Of a DNA stretch of 64,000 nucleotides, positions 18,390-27,680 are shown piece after piece (position 1 is the first letter of the stretch; each line of letters begins with the position of its first letter). Origin of the DNA: SIG603 sp964369415. GTDB taxonomy: Bacteria; Bacillota; Clostridia; Oscillospirales; Acutalibacteraceae. The notes under the pieces are model-generated. The model did no database searches. It saw only the letters and a list, made by a program, of their open reading frames with translations, and was not told the DNA's origin. Position numbers and translations under genes: made by a program. The stretch covers positions 17,744-81,743 of the forward strand of contig CAYJFP010000008.1 in assembly GCA_964369415.1 (NCBI GenBank), given 5' to 3'.

Positions 18390-20243
18390 CTAATTTAATA
18401 CAAAAAATTGCTCATACCAAAGAATAAAGCTGTAAAACGACCAAATTTTTTGCATTCCGCCGTTCTTTCCGGCCTTGTGAGAATCAAGAAGTTTCAACAA
18501 TTCAGCAGTGTTGAAAAACTTCTCAGAAATATCGCTTTCAAAGGCGTTTTTAACCTTATTATAAAACTTTTCCTCACGAAGCCAGTCGTTTAATGGAACA
18601 GGAAAACCGAGTTTCTTTTTGTTGGCAGTTTTTTCTGGAATCTGCTTTATCGCCGCACCTCTAAGGGCAATTTTTGTCACTTCACCGTACGATCTGTACT
18701 TCGTAGGAATACAAAGTGAAAGCTCCAACATTTTTTTGTCTAAGAAAGGAACACGAAGTTCAAGCGAATTTGCCATGCTCATTCTGTCCGCTTTAAGTAG
18801 AATATCATACATCATCCATGTCTTCATGTCGACATATTGAAGCTGTGTTGGTTCGTCAAGTTTTCGGTCTTTTATCTCGTCAAAATAGGGTTTGCTGTAC
18901 TCTTCAGGCGCTTTTGAGACGATTCTATGCTTTAAATATTTCTGCCTTTCGCCTTTCTCAAAGACGTAATTTGCCCTCATAAATCTTTCATACGGCTCCA
19001 TAGCGCCACGGATTATAAAGTTTTTACCGCTGAAATGAGGCATTTTTTTTGCGACAGCCGCCATAGCTTTTCTTAAAAATTTTGGAACTCTTCTTGAATA
19101 CCTGTCAAAGTGTCCGCCAGCCAAGTACATTGGATATCCGCCGAATAATTCATCGGCGCCTTCACCCGACAAAACAACTTTAACGTGTTTCGCCGCATTT
19201 TTTGCAAGGTAGTAAAGCGGAATTTCGGACGGATTTGGCATAGGCTCGTCAAGATAGTACTGAATTATCCCCGCCGCATCGAAAAACTCGTCCGCATTAA
19301 TTTTATTGCTGATATTTTCAACACCAATGTGCTTAGAAAACTCGATAGCGTATGGAAGCTCGCTGTACTTTTCCTCTTCATAGCCAACAGAAAAAGTTTT
19401 GACCGCCTTTGCCGTTTTAGAAACTTCTTTGACGACATAGCTTGAATCTATGCCGCTTGAAAGAAAGCACCCGACTTCTACGTCGCTTATTTGGTGGACA
19501 TCGATGGACTCTTTAAACTCTTTAGTGATAAGATTTTCCCAATCTTCCAAAGTTTTGCTCTCGTCAATATTATGTTTCATGTCGTAAAATTTTTCAGTTT
19601 TAATTTTGCCGTCTTGATACTCAAGACAAAACGAGCCCGGAAGTTTAAACACATTTTTAAAAAGCGTTTTCTCATATGGAATATACTCGTAAGAAAGGTA
19701 TTCTGGAATCAAGGTCTCATCAAGTTCTTTTTTGAACTCTGGATGCTCCAAAAATGACTTAATTTCCGAGCCGAACATGAACTCGCCGTCTTTCATGTAA
19801 TAGTAAAACGGCTTGATTCCAAAAATGTCCCTTGCGGCAAAAAGTTTTTTGCTGTTTCTATCCCAAATGATAAAGGCAAACATGCCTCTTAATTTTTGAA
19901 GTAGCTCTTTGCCCCATTCTTCATAGCCATGAAGTAGGACTTCTGAGTCCGACTTAGTTGTGAAAATATGCCCTTTTTCGATTAAGTCCTTACGAAGACT
20001 TTGATAGTTGTAAATCTCGCCGTTAAACAGCAAAACCTTGCTTTTATCCTCGTTTAAAATGGGCTGCCTGCCACCTTCTAGGTCGATGATACTAAGCCTT
20101 CTAAAGCCAAGGCTAATGCTTTCATCTATATAGAAATGCCCGTCGTCGGGTCCTCTATGTTTGATTCTGTCGGCCATTTTTTCTATGGTTTTCTCATGGT
20201 CGATGACTTTGGCGCTCTTGATATAGCCTATAAATCCGCACAT
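18390..20243 (-). CDS. asnB: Asparagine synthetase B-type glutamine amidotransferase, paralogue 1
   Basis: 617 residues. N-terminal class II glutaminase with nucleophile Cys2 (MCGFIGY), RLSIIDLEGGRQP, FNGEIYNY and SDSEVLLHGYEEWG; C-terminal ATP-pyrophosphatase with FLSSGIDSSYV and GEGADELFGGYPMYL. Its first 130 residues are nearly the same as in paralogue 2 (21513-23351), and the two flank an ATP-grasp gene. In several Gram-positives AsnB-type proteins amidate cell-wall Asp or diaminopimelate instead of free aspartate, and the context here makes that a real alternative to asparagine synthesis. Last gene of the minus-strand operon. Confidence 0.88.
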   Translation of the reverse strand: MCGFIGYIKSAKVIDHEKTIEKMADRIKHRGPDDGHFYIDESISLGFRRLSIIDLEGGRQPILNEDKSKVLLFNGEIYNYQSLRKDLIEKGHIFTTKSDSEVLLHGYEEWGKELLQKLRGMFAFIIWDRNSKKLFAARDIFGIKPFYYYMKDGEFMFGSEIKSFLEHPEFKKELDETLIPEYLSYEYIPYEKTLFKNVFKLPGSFCLEYQDGKIKTEKFYDMKHNIDESKTLEDWENLITKEFKESIDVHQISDVEVGCFLSSGIDSSYVVKEVSKTAKAVKTFSVGYEEEKYSELPYAIEFSKHIGVENISNKINADEFFDAAGIIQYYLDEPMPNPSEIPLYYLAKNAAKHVKVVLSGEGADELFGGYPMYLAGGHFDRYSRRVPKFLRKAMAAVAKKMPHFSGKNFIIRGAMEPYERFMRANYVFEKGERQKYLKHRIVSKAPEEYSKPYFDEIKDRKLDEPTQLQYVDMKTWMMYDILLKADRMSMANSLELRVPFLDKKMLELSLCIPTKYRSYGEVTKIALRGAAIKQIPEKTANKKKLGFPVPLNDWLREEKFYNKVKNAFESDISEKFFNTAELLKLLDSHKAGKNGGMQKIWSFYSFILWYEQFFVLN

Positions 20244-20270
20244 ATTACCGCTCCAATCCTTTGTAAAAAT

Positions 20271-21491
20271 TTAGTCCACTAGGCCTTTATTTCCAAAATA
20301 TCTCTTGTATTTCTGGAAATAGTTGTACTGATTCTTTAAGAAATAGATATATCTTTTAAGATTTCTGTCCTTTTTATAGTAGTAAGAGTTAACCACTTTT
20401 CCTTCTTTAATCAACTTTTTTGCCTCGTTTTTGACCGCTTCATCTTTAGTGTACTTGAATATAATCCCCTTTGGAATAATGGTGTAAAGCACCTTGTTTG
20501 TCGCCACTGTAAGCTTAGGTTTTTTGTCGTAAATGATATCATCCACCAAAAATTTAGCGAGATTGTACCCAGCTGCCGTTACAAAAAAACTGCTTCTGCC
20601 TTGTCTTAAATTCATCTCAAAAAGCTTGTATTTGCCGTCTCTGGCGTCGTATTTCATGTCAAAATTTGAGAATCCAACATAATTTATACTTTCAAGAAAG
20701 TTTATAATTTGCTTGTTCAAATTCTCATCATAGCCGTTGATTATCGCCGCATAACTGCCGATTCCCTCTGGCGAATGCTCCTCTAGCACTGCATTTCCAA
20801 GGGCAATTAAATTCACCTTGCCGTGCTTCGAGCTGTAGCAGTTGACGACACGCATATTCGAGTCATCACCTGGGATGAACTCCTGCAAAATCAGCGTGTC
20901 CTTGTAGGAAGACGAATAAATTGCCTTTAAAATGCTGTCAAATTCTTCCCTTGTCTTTGCCACGAAAACTTTTTTCTTATGTGGAAATTTGCAGTTCCAG
21001 TAAGCCACAGAATTTGAAGGCTTTATAATCACTGGAAAGTCAAAAGGCAGCTTGATATTTTCGTGCTCTTCAAAGGTGCAGGTAGTCGTTTGTGGAAAGG
21101 AAAATCCGTGCTCTTTGCACACATTGTAAAAGCTCTCTTTCATGCTAAGCTTCATCAAAAGCTCTTCGTCTATGCACTTGAATTCGTAAATATCTGAGAG
21201 TTTGTCCTTGTTTCTAACCAGCATTTTAATGTAGTTGTCGCCACATGGGACAAGCAGTTTTTTAATGCCATCATAGTTTTTAGCAAAGTCTACAAGAGTC
21301 TTTACAAAGACCTCATCGTCCTCTAAATTTGGCTCGATTTTTTCAACTTTTACGATACTGCTGTTCATGCAAACCGGCAAAACTCCCTTTCCGACTGCCA
21401 CCGAATTTATGCCGTATTCCTCGTGAAAAGACCTTGCCATTCCGTATACATTTATGTCACTGCCCAATAGTACGGGCAAAAAATTGTTCAT
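20271..21491 (-). CDS. ATP-grasp carboxylate-amine ligase, D-aspartate-ligase-like
   Basis: 406 residues, cytosolic. N-terminus PVLLGSDINVYGMARSFHEE and the ATP-grasp body VIIKPSNSVAYW, LQEFIPGDDSNMRV, GFSNFDMKYDARDGKYKLFE, MNLRQGRSSFFV are of the type I recall from enterococcal/lactococcal D-aspartate ligase (peptidoglycan cross-bridge). That assignment comes from memory of motifs, not a search. Other carboxylate-amine ligases share the fold. It lies between two asnB paralogues with 27- and 21-nt gaps, so one transcript. No aspartate racemase is in the window. Confidence 0.7.
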   Translation of the reverse strand: MNNFLPVLLGSDINVYGMARSFHEEYGINSVAVGKGVLPVCMNSSIVKVEKIEPNLEDDEVFVKTLVDFAKNYDGIKKLLVPCGDNYIKMLVRNKDKLSDIYEFKCIDEELLMKLSMKESFYNVCKEHGFSFPQTTTCTFEEHENIKLPFDFPVIIKPSNSVAYWNCKFPHKKKVFVAKTREEFDSILKAIYSSSYKDTLILQEFIPGDDSNMRVVNCYSSKHGKVNLIALGNAVLEEHSPEGIGSYAAIINGYDENLNKQIINFLESINYVGFSNFDMKYDARDGKYKLFEMNLRQGRSSFFVTAAGYNLAKFLVDDIIYDKKPKLTVATNKVLYTIIPKGIIFKYTKDEAVKNEAKKLIKEGKVVNSYYYKKDRNLKRYIYFLKNQYNYFQKYKRYFGNKGLVD

Positions 21492-21512
21492 GTTTTTCCT
21501 CCATAAAGATAA

Positions 21513-23351
21513 TTATTTTTCTAAAATGAAAAATCTCTTGTACCACACCAAAAATGTGTAGATGGTCCAAATTTTTCGGCTATTGTCTTCTTTTAGGTTT
21601 TTATGGTTATCTAAAAGTTTTAGAGTATAGTCGCTGTCAAAGAATTTAAGCGCAGTTTCGTCGGTGAAAGCTTCTTTGATTACACTATAATATTTCTCCT
21701 CTTTAAGCCACTCTCTGACTGGAATTGGGAAGCCGAGTTTCTTTTTGCCCGCCCATTTTTCGGGCATACGGCGCAGAGCCGCTTTTCTCATGGCAAACTT
21801 TGTGTTTTCTGAATTAACCTTGTATTCCATCGGGATTTTGCTTGCGATTTTCATGATTTCTACGTCGAGAAACGGCACACGCACTTCAAGTGAATTTGCC
21901 ATGCTCATTTTATCTGCCTTTAATAAAATGTCGCCTATCATCCATGTGTTGATGTCGACAAACTGCATTTTTGTGACGGAATCCTTATCCTTAACCATGT
22001 CAAAATACGGTTTTACAATTTCCCTTGGGCTCTTTGCGTTTGTGGTGATTTTTAAAAGTTTTTTACGCTCTTTTTCGCTGAACATATAGGCGTTTCCGAT
22101 GTATCTGTCCTCAAGTTTTTTGCCTCGTCTTATAAGGAAGTTTACGCCTCTTTTCTTAGGCAAAACACTCGCCATGGCGCCGATTGCCCTTCTGATAAAC
22201 AGCGGAATCTTGTTATAAAACGCCATTTCTAGAGGTTCTTTATAAATATTGTACCCGCCAAAAAGCTCGTCTGCACCTTCTCCAGAAAGGCAAACTTTTA
22301 CATACTCTGATGCCTTGTTACACACAAAGTAAAGTGCAACAGCGGACGGGTCGGCAAGTGGCTCGTCCATATGGTACTGAATTTTTGAAAAATTATCCCA
22401 GAACTCTTCGGTTTCGATGGTTTTACTGATATTTTTAACTGGAATTTGCTCGGAAAGCTCTTTAGCATAGCTGATTTCGTTGTATCGCTCGCCGTAGTTA
22501 AAGCCGACGGTGAAGGTCTTGTCGACATTTGCCGAACAGGCGACATAGCTTGAATCGACACCGCTTGAAAGGAAAGAGCCGACTTCGACGTCACTGATTT
22601 TATGAGCCCTTACCGAGTCGTCAAATGCTTTTTCGATTTCATCCGTCCAGTAATCTAAATTTTTGCCTTTTTCCTCGTCAAACTCTGCAATCCAGTATCT
22701 CTCGGTGCTGAGTTTGCCGTCTTTATACTCAAAATAATGCCCCGGCATAAGCTTGAACACACTCTTGAAAAAAGTTTCTTCACCTACAGAGTACTGGAAA
22801 GAAAGGTAACTCTCGAGTGCTTTTTCGTTAAGTTCTTTTCTAAAATCAGGATGAGATAGAAAGCTCTTAATCTCCGAGCCAAACATGAAGGTATCTTCCA
22901 TTTTAGAATAATACAAAGGCTTTATTCCAAAAAAGTCACGGCAACCGAACATGGATTTTGACACTTTATCATAAATGACAAAGGCAAACATGCCTCTTAA
23001 TTTACCTAGTAAATCCTTGCCCCATTCTTCATATCCGTGAAGTAAAACCTCGGAATCGGTCTTCGTGGTGAAAATATGACCCTTATCAATCAGCTCGTCC
23101 CTTAAACCTTGATAGTTATAAATTTCACCGTTGAATATCAAAATTTTACTCTTATCTTCGTTTAAAATCGGCTGTCTGCCGCCCTCTAAGTCGATAATGC
23201 TAAGACGCCTAAAGCCAAGACAAATATCTTCGTCCACATAATAATCGACATCGTCAGGACCACGGTGAATGATTCTATCCGCCATGTCCTTTAATATTTT
23301 TTTATTGTCACGCTCGGTGTCACTTACGCTAAATCCAACAAAACCGCACAT
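21513..23351 (-). CDS. asnB: Asparagine synthetase B-type glutamine amidotransferase, paralogue 2
   Basis: 612 residues, same architecture as paralogue 1: Cys2 nucleophile (MCGFVGF), RLSIIDLEGGRQP, FNGEIYNYQ; ATP-PPase motif FLSSGVDSSYVA and GEGADELFGGYNIY; LRVPFLD-type block near the C-terminus (LEVRVPFLDVEIM). The two copies look like a duplication that has since diverged mostly in the C-terminal, substrate-side half. Start behind GGAG, 15 nt after the XRE regulator stop. Confidence 0.88.
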   Translation of the reverse strand: MCGFVGFSVSDTERDNKKILKDMADRIIHRGPDDVDYYVDEDICLGFRRLSIIDLEGGRQPILNEDKSKILIFNGEIYNYQGLRDELIDKGHIFTTKTDSEVLLHGYEEWGKDLLGKLRGMFAFVIYDKVSKSMFGCRDFFGIKPLYYSKMEDTFMFGSEIKSFLSHPDFRKELNEKALESYLSFQYSVGEETFFKSVFKLMPGHYFEYKDGKLSTERYWIAEFDEEKGKNLDYWTDEIEKAFDDSVRAHKISDVEVGSFLSSGVDSSYVACSANVDKTFTVGFNYGERYNEISYAKELSEQIPVKNISKTIETEEFWDNFSKIQYHMDEPLADPSAVALYFVCNKASEYVKVCLSGEGADELFGGYNIYKEPLEMAFYNKIPLFIRRAIGAMASVLPKKRGVNFLIRRGKKLEDRYIGNAYMFSEKERKKLLKITTNAKSPREIVKPYFDMVKDKDSVTKMQFVDINTWMIGDILLKADKMSMANSLEVRVPFLDVEIMKIASKIPMEYKVNSENTKFAMRKAALRRMPEKWAGKKKLGFPIPVREWLKEEKYYSVIKEAFTDETALKFFDSDYTLKLLDNHKNLKEDNSRKIWTIYTFLVWYKRFFILEK

Positions 23352-23366
23352 ATAAACACTCCTTTA

Positions 23367-23942
23367 TCACTCTTGCTCGGCTATTTTAACAAGTGCTGAA
23401 AAACTTTCGCTCTTGTCACTTTCTGGTTTCAATGTTATTTTTGGCATATTTTCTGCTATATTCTCATTCATAATTATTTTTTTTATTTTTGCCTTGCTCA
23501 TCGTCATGTTAGAGCTTGAAATAGCTGAATAAAGCTCTTTGTCAAGACTGTACATGCTCTTATCAGAGCATACATGGCGAATAACAGTGTAAACAGCGGT
23601 GCAAAGATAGTTTGTACACTCTTTCAAAAGTGCTTTGCTACCGATTTTTTTGAGACAGGAAAACAAAATATTTATAGATTGAGAAAGAATTTTTTCCTCA
23701 GGGTATTTATAAGTCGGCGTTTTTTTGGTATTATTATTCTTATCAGCACCTAAAATGAAGTCGCAGCTTACATCGTAGTACCTTGAAACCTTGAGGACAA
23801 AGTTTAAACCGCACTCTCTAATTCCTTTTTCATAGTGCGAGAGAAGTGCTTGGGATATTCCTAAATCGGACGCCGCCTTTTTTTGGCTGATTCCTTTTTC
23901 TTTTCTTAAATTAAGTAAATTTTCGGAAAAGCTCGTTTCCAT
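23367..23942 (-). CDS. XRE-family transcriptional regulator
   Basis: 191 residues; HTH_3 domain at ~6-60 (LLNLRKEKGISQKKAASDLG, SQALLSHYEKGIRECG), followed by a C-terminal region without a domain I recognise (helical, ends EQE). First gene of the operon with the two asnB and the ATP-grasp gene, so it probably controls that set and itself. A dyad, TGCCG-N7-CGGCA, lies 16 nt upstream of its start. Confidence 0.88.
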   Translation of the reverse strand: METSFSENLLNLRKEKGISQKKAASDLGISQALLSHYEKGIRECGLNFVLKVSRYYDVSCDFILGADKNNNTKKTPTYKYPEEKILSQSINILFSCLKKIGSKALLKECTNYLCTAVYTVIRHVCSDKSMYSLDKELYSAISSSNMTMSKAKIKKIIMNENIAENMPKITLKPESDKSESFSALVKIAEQE

Positions 23943-23957
23943 TTTTTAGCTCCATTC

Positions 23958-23974
23958 TGCCGCATGTTTCGGCA
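23958..23974. promoter_or_regulatory. Dyad upstream of the XRE gene, candidate operator
   Basis: TGCCGcatgtttCGGCA, a perfect 5+7+5 inverted repeat in the 127-nt divergent interval. GC-rich arms stand out from the AT-rich surroundings. XRE proteins bind such dyads as dimers; link to this regulator is inferred from position. Confidence 0.5.
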
Positions 23975-24069
23975 TATATTCATTTTCACAATAACTCTTA
24001 GTATAATATAAATTCAACAGAATGTAAAGTGTTATAAAGTTTAATAATTAAATAAAGGTAGGTAAGTTT

Positions 24070-24702
24070 ATGAAATCGTATGTAATTCATTTGATAAGAC
24101 ACGGGATTTGTGAGGGAAATCTTGAGGGAAGGTATGTCGGAAGGACCGAGTCGCCACTTTGTACCGAAGGAATAAAAGAACTGATTAATCTTAAATCGAA
24201 GCACAAATATCCTACTGCAATAGACTATTATGCAAGCCCTTCTACAAGGTGTGTGGACAGCCTTAAAGTGCTGTATCCAGAGGTAAAAGACCCAACTGTA
24301 ATTTTGGAAATGGCGGAGCTTGACTTTGGCGATTTTGAAAACAGAACGGCTGGTGAACTATCTAATAATCCGATTTTTACAAAATGGATTGCGGGCGAAG
24401 AGGGCGTAAGTCCACCAAACGGTGAAAGCTACGGCGTATTTATGCAAAGAGTGTGCAGTGGTTTTGAGATGCTTGTAAAAAACATGATGTTTACTGGCAA
24501 AAATTCCGCTGTGTTGGTGACGCATGCAGGCGTAATCATGACGATTTTGGCAGCGTATGGACTGCCCGAAGCGCCGATGATAGACTGGCAAACAAACCCT
24601 GGTGAGGGCTATTCGATAAGGATAGACCCAAGTTTATGGAGCCGTGGAAATGTTTTTGAAGTGTTTCAAAGACTGCCGATGATAGACGAAGAAGAAAGTT
24701 AA
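24070..24702 (+). CDS. Histidine phosphatase family protein (phosphoglycerate mutase-like)
   Basis: 210 residues. The catalytic phospho-His is in LIRHGICEGNLEGRYVGRTE; second His in LVTHAGVIMTILAAYG; PLCTEGIKEL is the usual Pro-Leu-Thr-like block. An insertion before the second His and the RHG-x-E variant place it with CobC/GpmB-type phosphatases of unknown substrate; a CobC role (alpha-ribazole phosphatase) is possible but it is far from the cob operon. A TATAAT at 24002-24007 may be its -10. Confidence 0.85.
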   Translation: MKSYVIHLIRHGICEGNLEGRYVGRTESPLCTEGIKELINLKSKHKYPTAIDYYASPSTRCVDSLKVLYPEVKDPTVILEMAELDFGDFENRTAGELSNNPIFTKWIAGEEGVSPPNGESYGVFMQRVCSGFEMLVKNMMFTGKNSAVLVTHAGVIMTILAAYGLPEAPMIDWQTNPGEGYSIRIDPSLWSRGNVFEVFQRLPMIDEEES

Positions 24703-24735
24703 TGATAACTTAGAATTATTAATCCCTATTTTGCA

Positions 24736-24741
24736 TATAAT
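24736..24741 (+). promoter_or_regulatory. Candidate -10 box of the third asnB gene
   Basis: TATAAT 37 nt before the ATG, followed by AAAGGG at 24763-24768; no convincing -35. Confidence 0.35.
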
Positions 24742-24777
24742 GGTGTATTAGCGTTACGGTAGAAAGGGCATGATTAT

Positions 24778-26616
24778 ATGTGCGGTTTTGCGGGTTTTGC
24801 GGGATTTAATGAGAATTTTAAGGATGAAAAGTACCTTTGGGGAAATATTTCAAAAAGAATGGCGAAAAGGCTTTCACATAGAGGGCCTGACGAAAGCGGT
24901 ACTTACATAGGAAGAAACTCAGCTCTTTCTCATGTAAGGCTTTCTGTCATGGACCCACTTTTTGGAAAACAGCCGATGAGCTTTAAAAAAGACGGATTTA
25001 ACTTTACCATAGTGTATAACGGCGAAATTTACAATGCAAATGAACTTAAAAAAGAACTTTTAGAAAAGGGTTATAGCTTTGAGACAAAGTGCGATACAGA
25101 GGTGGTTTTGAAGGCTTATGTCGAATTTGGCGAGAAGTGCGCTGAAAAATTAAACGGAATTTTCGCCTTTGTGGTGGATGACGAAAGGGATAAAAGGCTG
25201 TTTTTTTGTAGGGACAGATTTGGTGTGAAACCTTTATTTTACACCTTTAGAGACGACAGAATTATATTTGCCTCGGAGATTAAAGGTTTGTTTGAGTATC
25301 CGAATGTAAGGGCAAAGCTTGATAAAAACGGTCTTTGTGAATTATTTGCTATTGGCCCAGCTAGGACTCCTGGATGTGGAGTTTTTAAGGGGGTTTTTGA
25401 GATGAAGCCTGCTCATAATGCGGTTTTTGACAAAAATGGATTTAGTCAAAAACCGTATTATAAACTAAAAGCCACCGAGGTAAAAGGAAGCTATGACGAG
25501 TCGGTTGAAAAAGTTTCGAACCTTCTTTTAGACATAGGCAGACGTCAAATGGTTGCAGATGTTCCTGTTTGCACATTTTTATCGGGCGGGCTTGATTCAA
25601 GTGTAGTGACTGCACTTTGCGCTAAAAATTTAAAAGGTGAAATGCTTTCGACATATTCGTTTGACTATGAAGGAAATAGTGAGCATTTTTCACCGACAGC
25701 GTTTGAAGCTACTTCTGACGAGCCTTTTGCAAGAATGGTGAGTAAGCATTTAAACACACAGCATACGACGCTTATCTGCGACACTGACACGCTTTATAAG
25801 AGTCTTTTTGACGCAGTTATCGCCAAGGATTTACCGGGAATGGCGGACATAGACAGCTCTTTACTACACTTTTGTAGACAGGTAAAAGAAAACCACACCG
25901 TCGCACTTTGCGGAGAATGTGCGGACGAAGTTTTCGGCGGGTATCCGTGGTTTGTTAAGCAAAATTACAAGGGGTTTCCTTGGTCTGAGGACATGGGATT
26001 TAGAAAATCCTTAATAAATGAAGAGTTAAGAAATGAGCTTAATTTAGAAGAATATGCACACGAAAGATTTATTAAAACTCTAAGTGAAACTCCACTTTTA
26101 GGTGATGAGAGTGAAAAAGATTTACACTTTAAAAAAATGACGCACCTTAATATTGTGTGGTTCATGCAAACACTTCTTGACAGAAAAGACAGGTGCAGTA
26201 TGTACAGCGGTCTTGAAGTAAGAGTGCCTTACTCCGACCACCGTTTGGTTGAATTTTTATATAATTGTCCGGTAGATTACAAAATCAGAAATGGACATAA
26301 TAAAAGTCTTTTAAGAGATGGAAGCCGTGGACTTCTTCCTGCCGAAATACTTTTTAGAAAGAAGAAACCATATCCAAAGACTCACAATCCAAAGTATGAA
26401 GAGCTGATTAAGAGCAAGTTTAAATATATTTTAAGGGACTCAAACCAGCCGATATACAAAATATTGTCGAAACCAGTACTGAAATCCATGCTGAAAGAAA
26501 AGTTTGACTACGGCAAACCGTGGTTTGGGCAGTTAATGGCAGGGCCACAGCTTTTGGCATATTTAATTCAGGTTAATTACTGGATGATTCATTATAATGT
26601 CTATTTAGAATTATAA
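24778..26616 (+). CDS. asnB: Asparagine synthetase B, paralogue 3
   Basis: 612 residues; Cys2 nucleophile fixes the start (MCGFAGF). Glutaminase half with HRGPDESGTY, VRLSVMDPL, YNGEIYN; ATP-PPase half with FLSGGLDSSVV, CGECADEVFGGYPWF. The SGGLDSS P-loop differs from SSG(I/V)DSS of the two minus-strand copies, so this is a separate lineage and the better candidate for plain asparagine synthesis. Its 3' end overlaps the end of the convergent gerC-like gene by 16 bp. Confidence 0.92.
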   Translation: MCGFAGFAGFNENFKDEKYLWGNISKRMAKRLSHRGPDESGTYIGRNSALSHVRLSVMDPLFGKQPMSFKKDGFNFTIVYNGEIYNANELKKELLEKGYSFETKCDTEVVLKAYVEFGEKCAEKLNGIFAFVVDDERDKRLFFCRDRFGVKPLFYTFRDDRIIFASEIKGLFEYPNVRAKLDKNGLCELFAIGPARTPGCGVFKGVFEMKPAHNAVFDKNGFSQKPYYKLKATEVKGSYDESVEKVSNLLLDIGRRQMVADVPVCTFLSGGLDSSVVTALCAKNLKGEMLSTYSFDYEGNSEHFSPTAFEATSDEPFARMVSKHLNTQHTTLICDTDTLYKSLFDAVIAKDLPGMADIDSSLLHFCRQVKENHTVALCGECADEVFGGYPWFVKQNYKGFPWSEDMGFRKSLINEELRNELNLEEYAHERFIKTLSETPLLGDESEKDLHFKKMTHLNIVWFMQTLLDRKDRCSMYSGLEVRVPYSDHRLVEFLYNCPVDYKIRNGHNKSLLRDGSRGLLPAEILFRKKKPYPKTHNPKYEELIKSKFKYILRDSNQPIYKILSKPVLKSMLKEKFDYGKPWFGQLMAGPQLLAYLIQVNYWMIHYNVYLEL

Positions 26617-27677
26617 AGAGGGTTGTCCTCTTCTCCAGTTTTAATAAATTCTGTGTTCACAGTTAAATTTACACTAAGTGAAGGTAGCTTTTCTAAAAAG
26701 CTGCCTTTATTTTCTTTCCAAAAAGAAGCGTCTTCAAGGTAAATTTTATTTGAAAGCGAGAAAAAGTCTATACTGTTTTCTTTCATAAGCCCGAAAGCGT
26801 TTTCGGAAAGGAAATAGATTTTTTCAGACAGCATTGCGCTTAAATCCTCATAATTAATATCGCTTAGTTTAAGTGGAATTGCTGCAAGATTTACCGAAGC
26901 GTCTATGGTTACATTAAGATTGCTCTTATCTTCATTTAGGCTCATTTCAGATTTTAATGAGCTTATTTCCGCCGTGATTTTATCACCGCTGCTTGTAGTT
27001 AAAACAATACTTTTGTTTTGCAAGGTTCCATTTACCGCAAGGTAGCCTAGAGTTTCCTCTTCACTCAAAAGAAACTGATAGTCATAGTCTTTAAATACGG
27101 CACTGTTAACAGCAGAGAGGCTGTCATTTTCGATTAAAAGCACGGGCAAAAGAGAAGTGTTAGATTCCGATTTGCTGTCTGAAATAAAGCTCATCACAGT
27201 AGCACTTACTGTTTTGCCTTTGTTTTCACTGTTGTCGGTGCAATTTTCTATATCAGAAGATGAAATTAGCTTGCCGTCAATTTCATAGGTGATTACATCT
27301 TCGGCATTTTCGTAAGCCATATAAAGTTTCATAGTCGGTTTTGAGCGAAAATACCTAATAAAAAAATCAAGCGCAGAATCTAGGCCGTCTTCTGAGAGAG
27401 TTTTGCCGCAGATTATATAATTGGCGCTAGAATATATCGGAGTTTTTCCAGTGGAAAGAGATAGATTATTGATAGCGTCAAATACACTTTCGCCGCTTAC
27501 AATTATCGTCTCTTCTTTGTCTTGCTCGGTGAGTGAAGCGTACCTTACACTAAGGTTTATCATTCCATCTTCTTCGTCAATTCCAAATCCATTTATTATC
27601 ATATGATCGTAGAGTCTCTGTGTACAAGCGCTTAGAGAAAGTATAGTAAAAACCAATAATATACAAATTTTCTTCAT
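26601..27677 (-). CDS. Spore germination lipoprotein, Ger(x)C family
   Basis: C subunit of a GerA-type nutrient germinant receptor on the spore inner membrane. Lipoprotein signal with lipobox LSAC (MKKICILLVFTILSLSAC), then the GerAC pattern: IINGFGIDEEDG, VRYASLTEQ, SVFDAINNLSLSTGK, SANYIICGK. 358 residues. Four bases after gerB; last gene of the operon. Confidence 0.92.
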   Translation of the reverse strand: MKKICILLVFTILSLSACTQRLYDHMIINGFGIDEEDGMINLSVRYASLTEQDKEETIIVSGESVFDAINNLSLSTGKTPIYSSANYIICGKTLSEDGLDSALDFFIRYFRSKPTMKLYMAYENAEDVITYEIDGKLISSSDIENCTDNSENKGKTVSATVMSFISDSKSESNTSLLPVLLIENDSLSAVNSAVFKDYDYQFLLSEEETLGYLAVNGTLQNKSIVLTTSSGDKITAEISSLKSEMSLNEDKSNLNVTIDASVNLAAIPLKLSDINYEDLSAMLSEKIYFLSENAFGLMKENSIDFFSLSNKIYLEDASFWKENKGSFLEKLPSLSVNLTVNTEFIKTGEEDNPLYNSK

Positions 27678-27680
27678 GTT

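Noticed and set aside
24070..24702. CobC alpha-ribazole phosphatase
   Set aside because: Family fits but position and motifs do not distinguish it from generic histidine phosphatases; symbol withheld.
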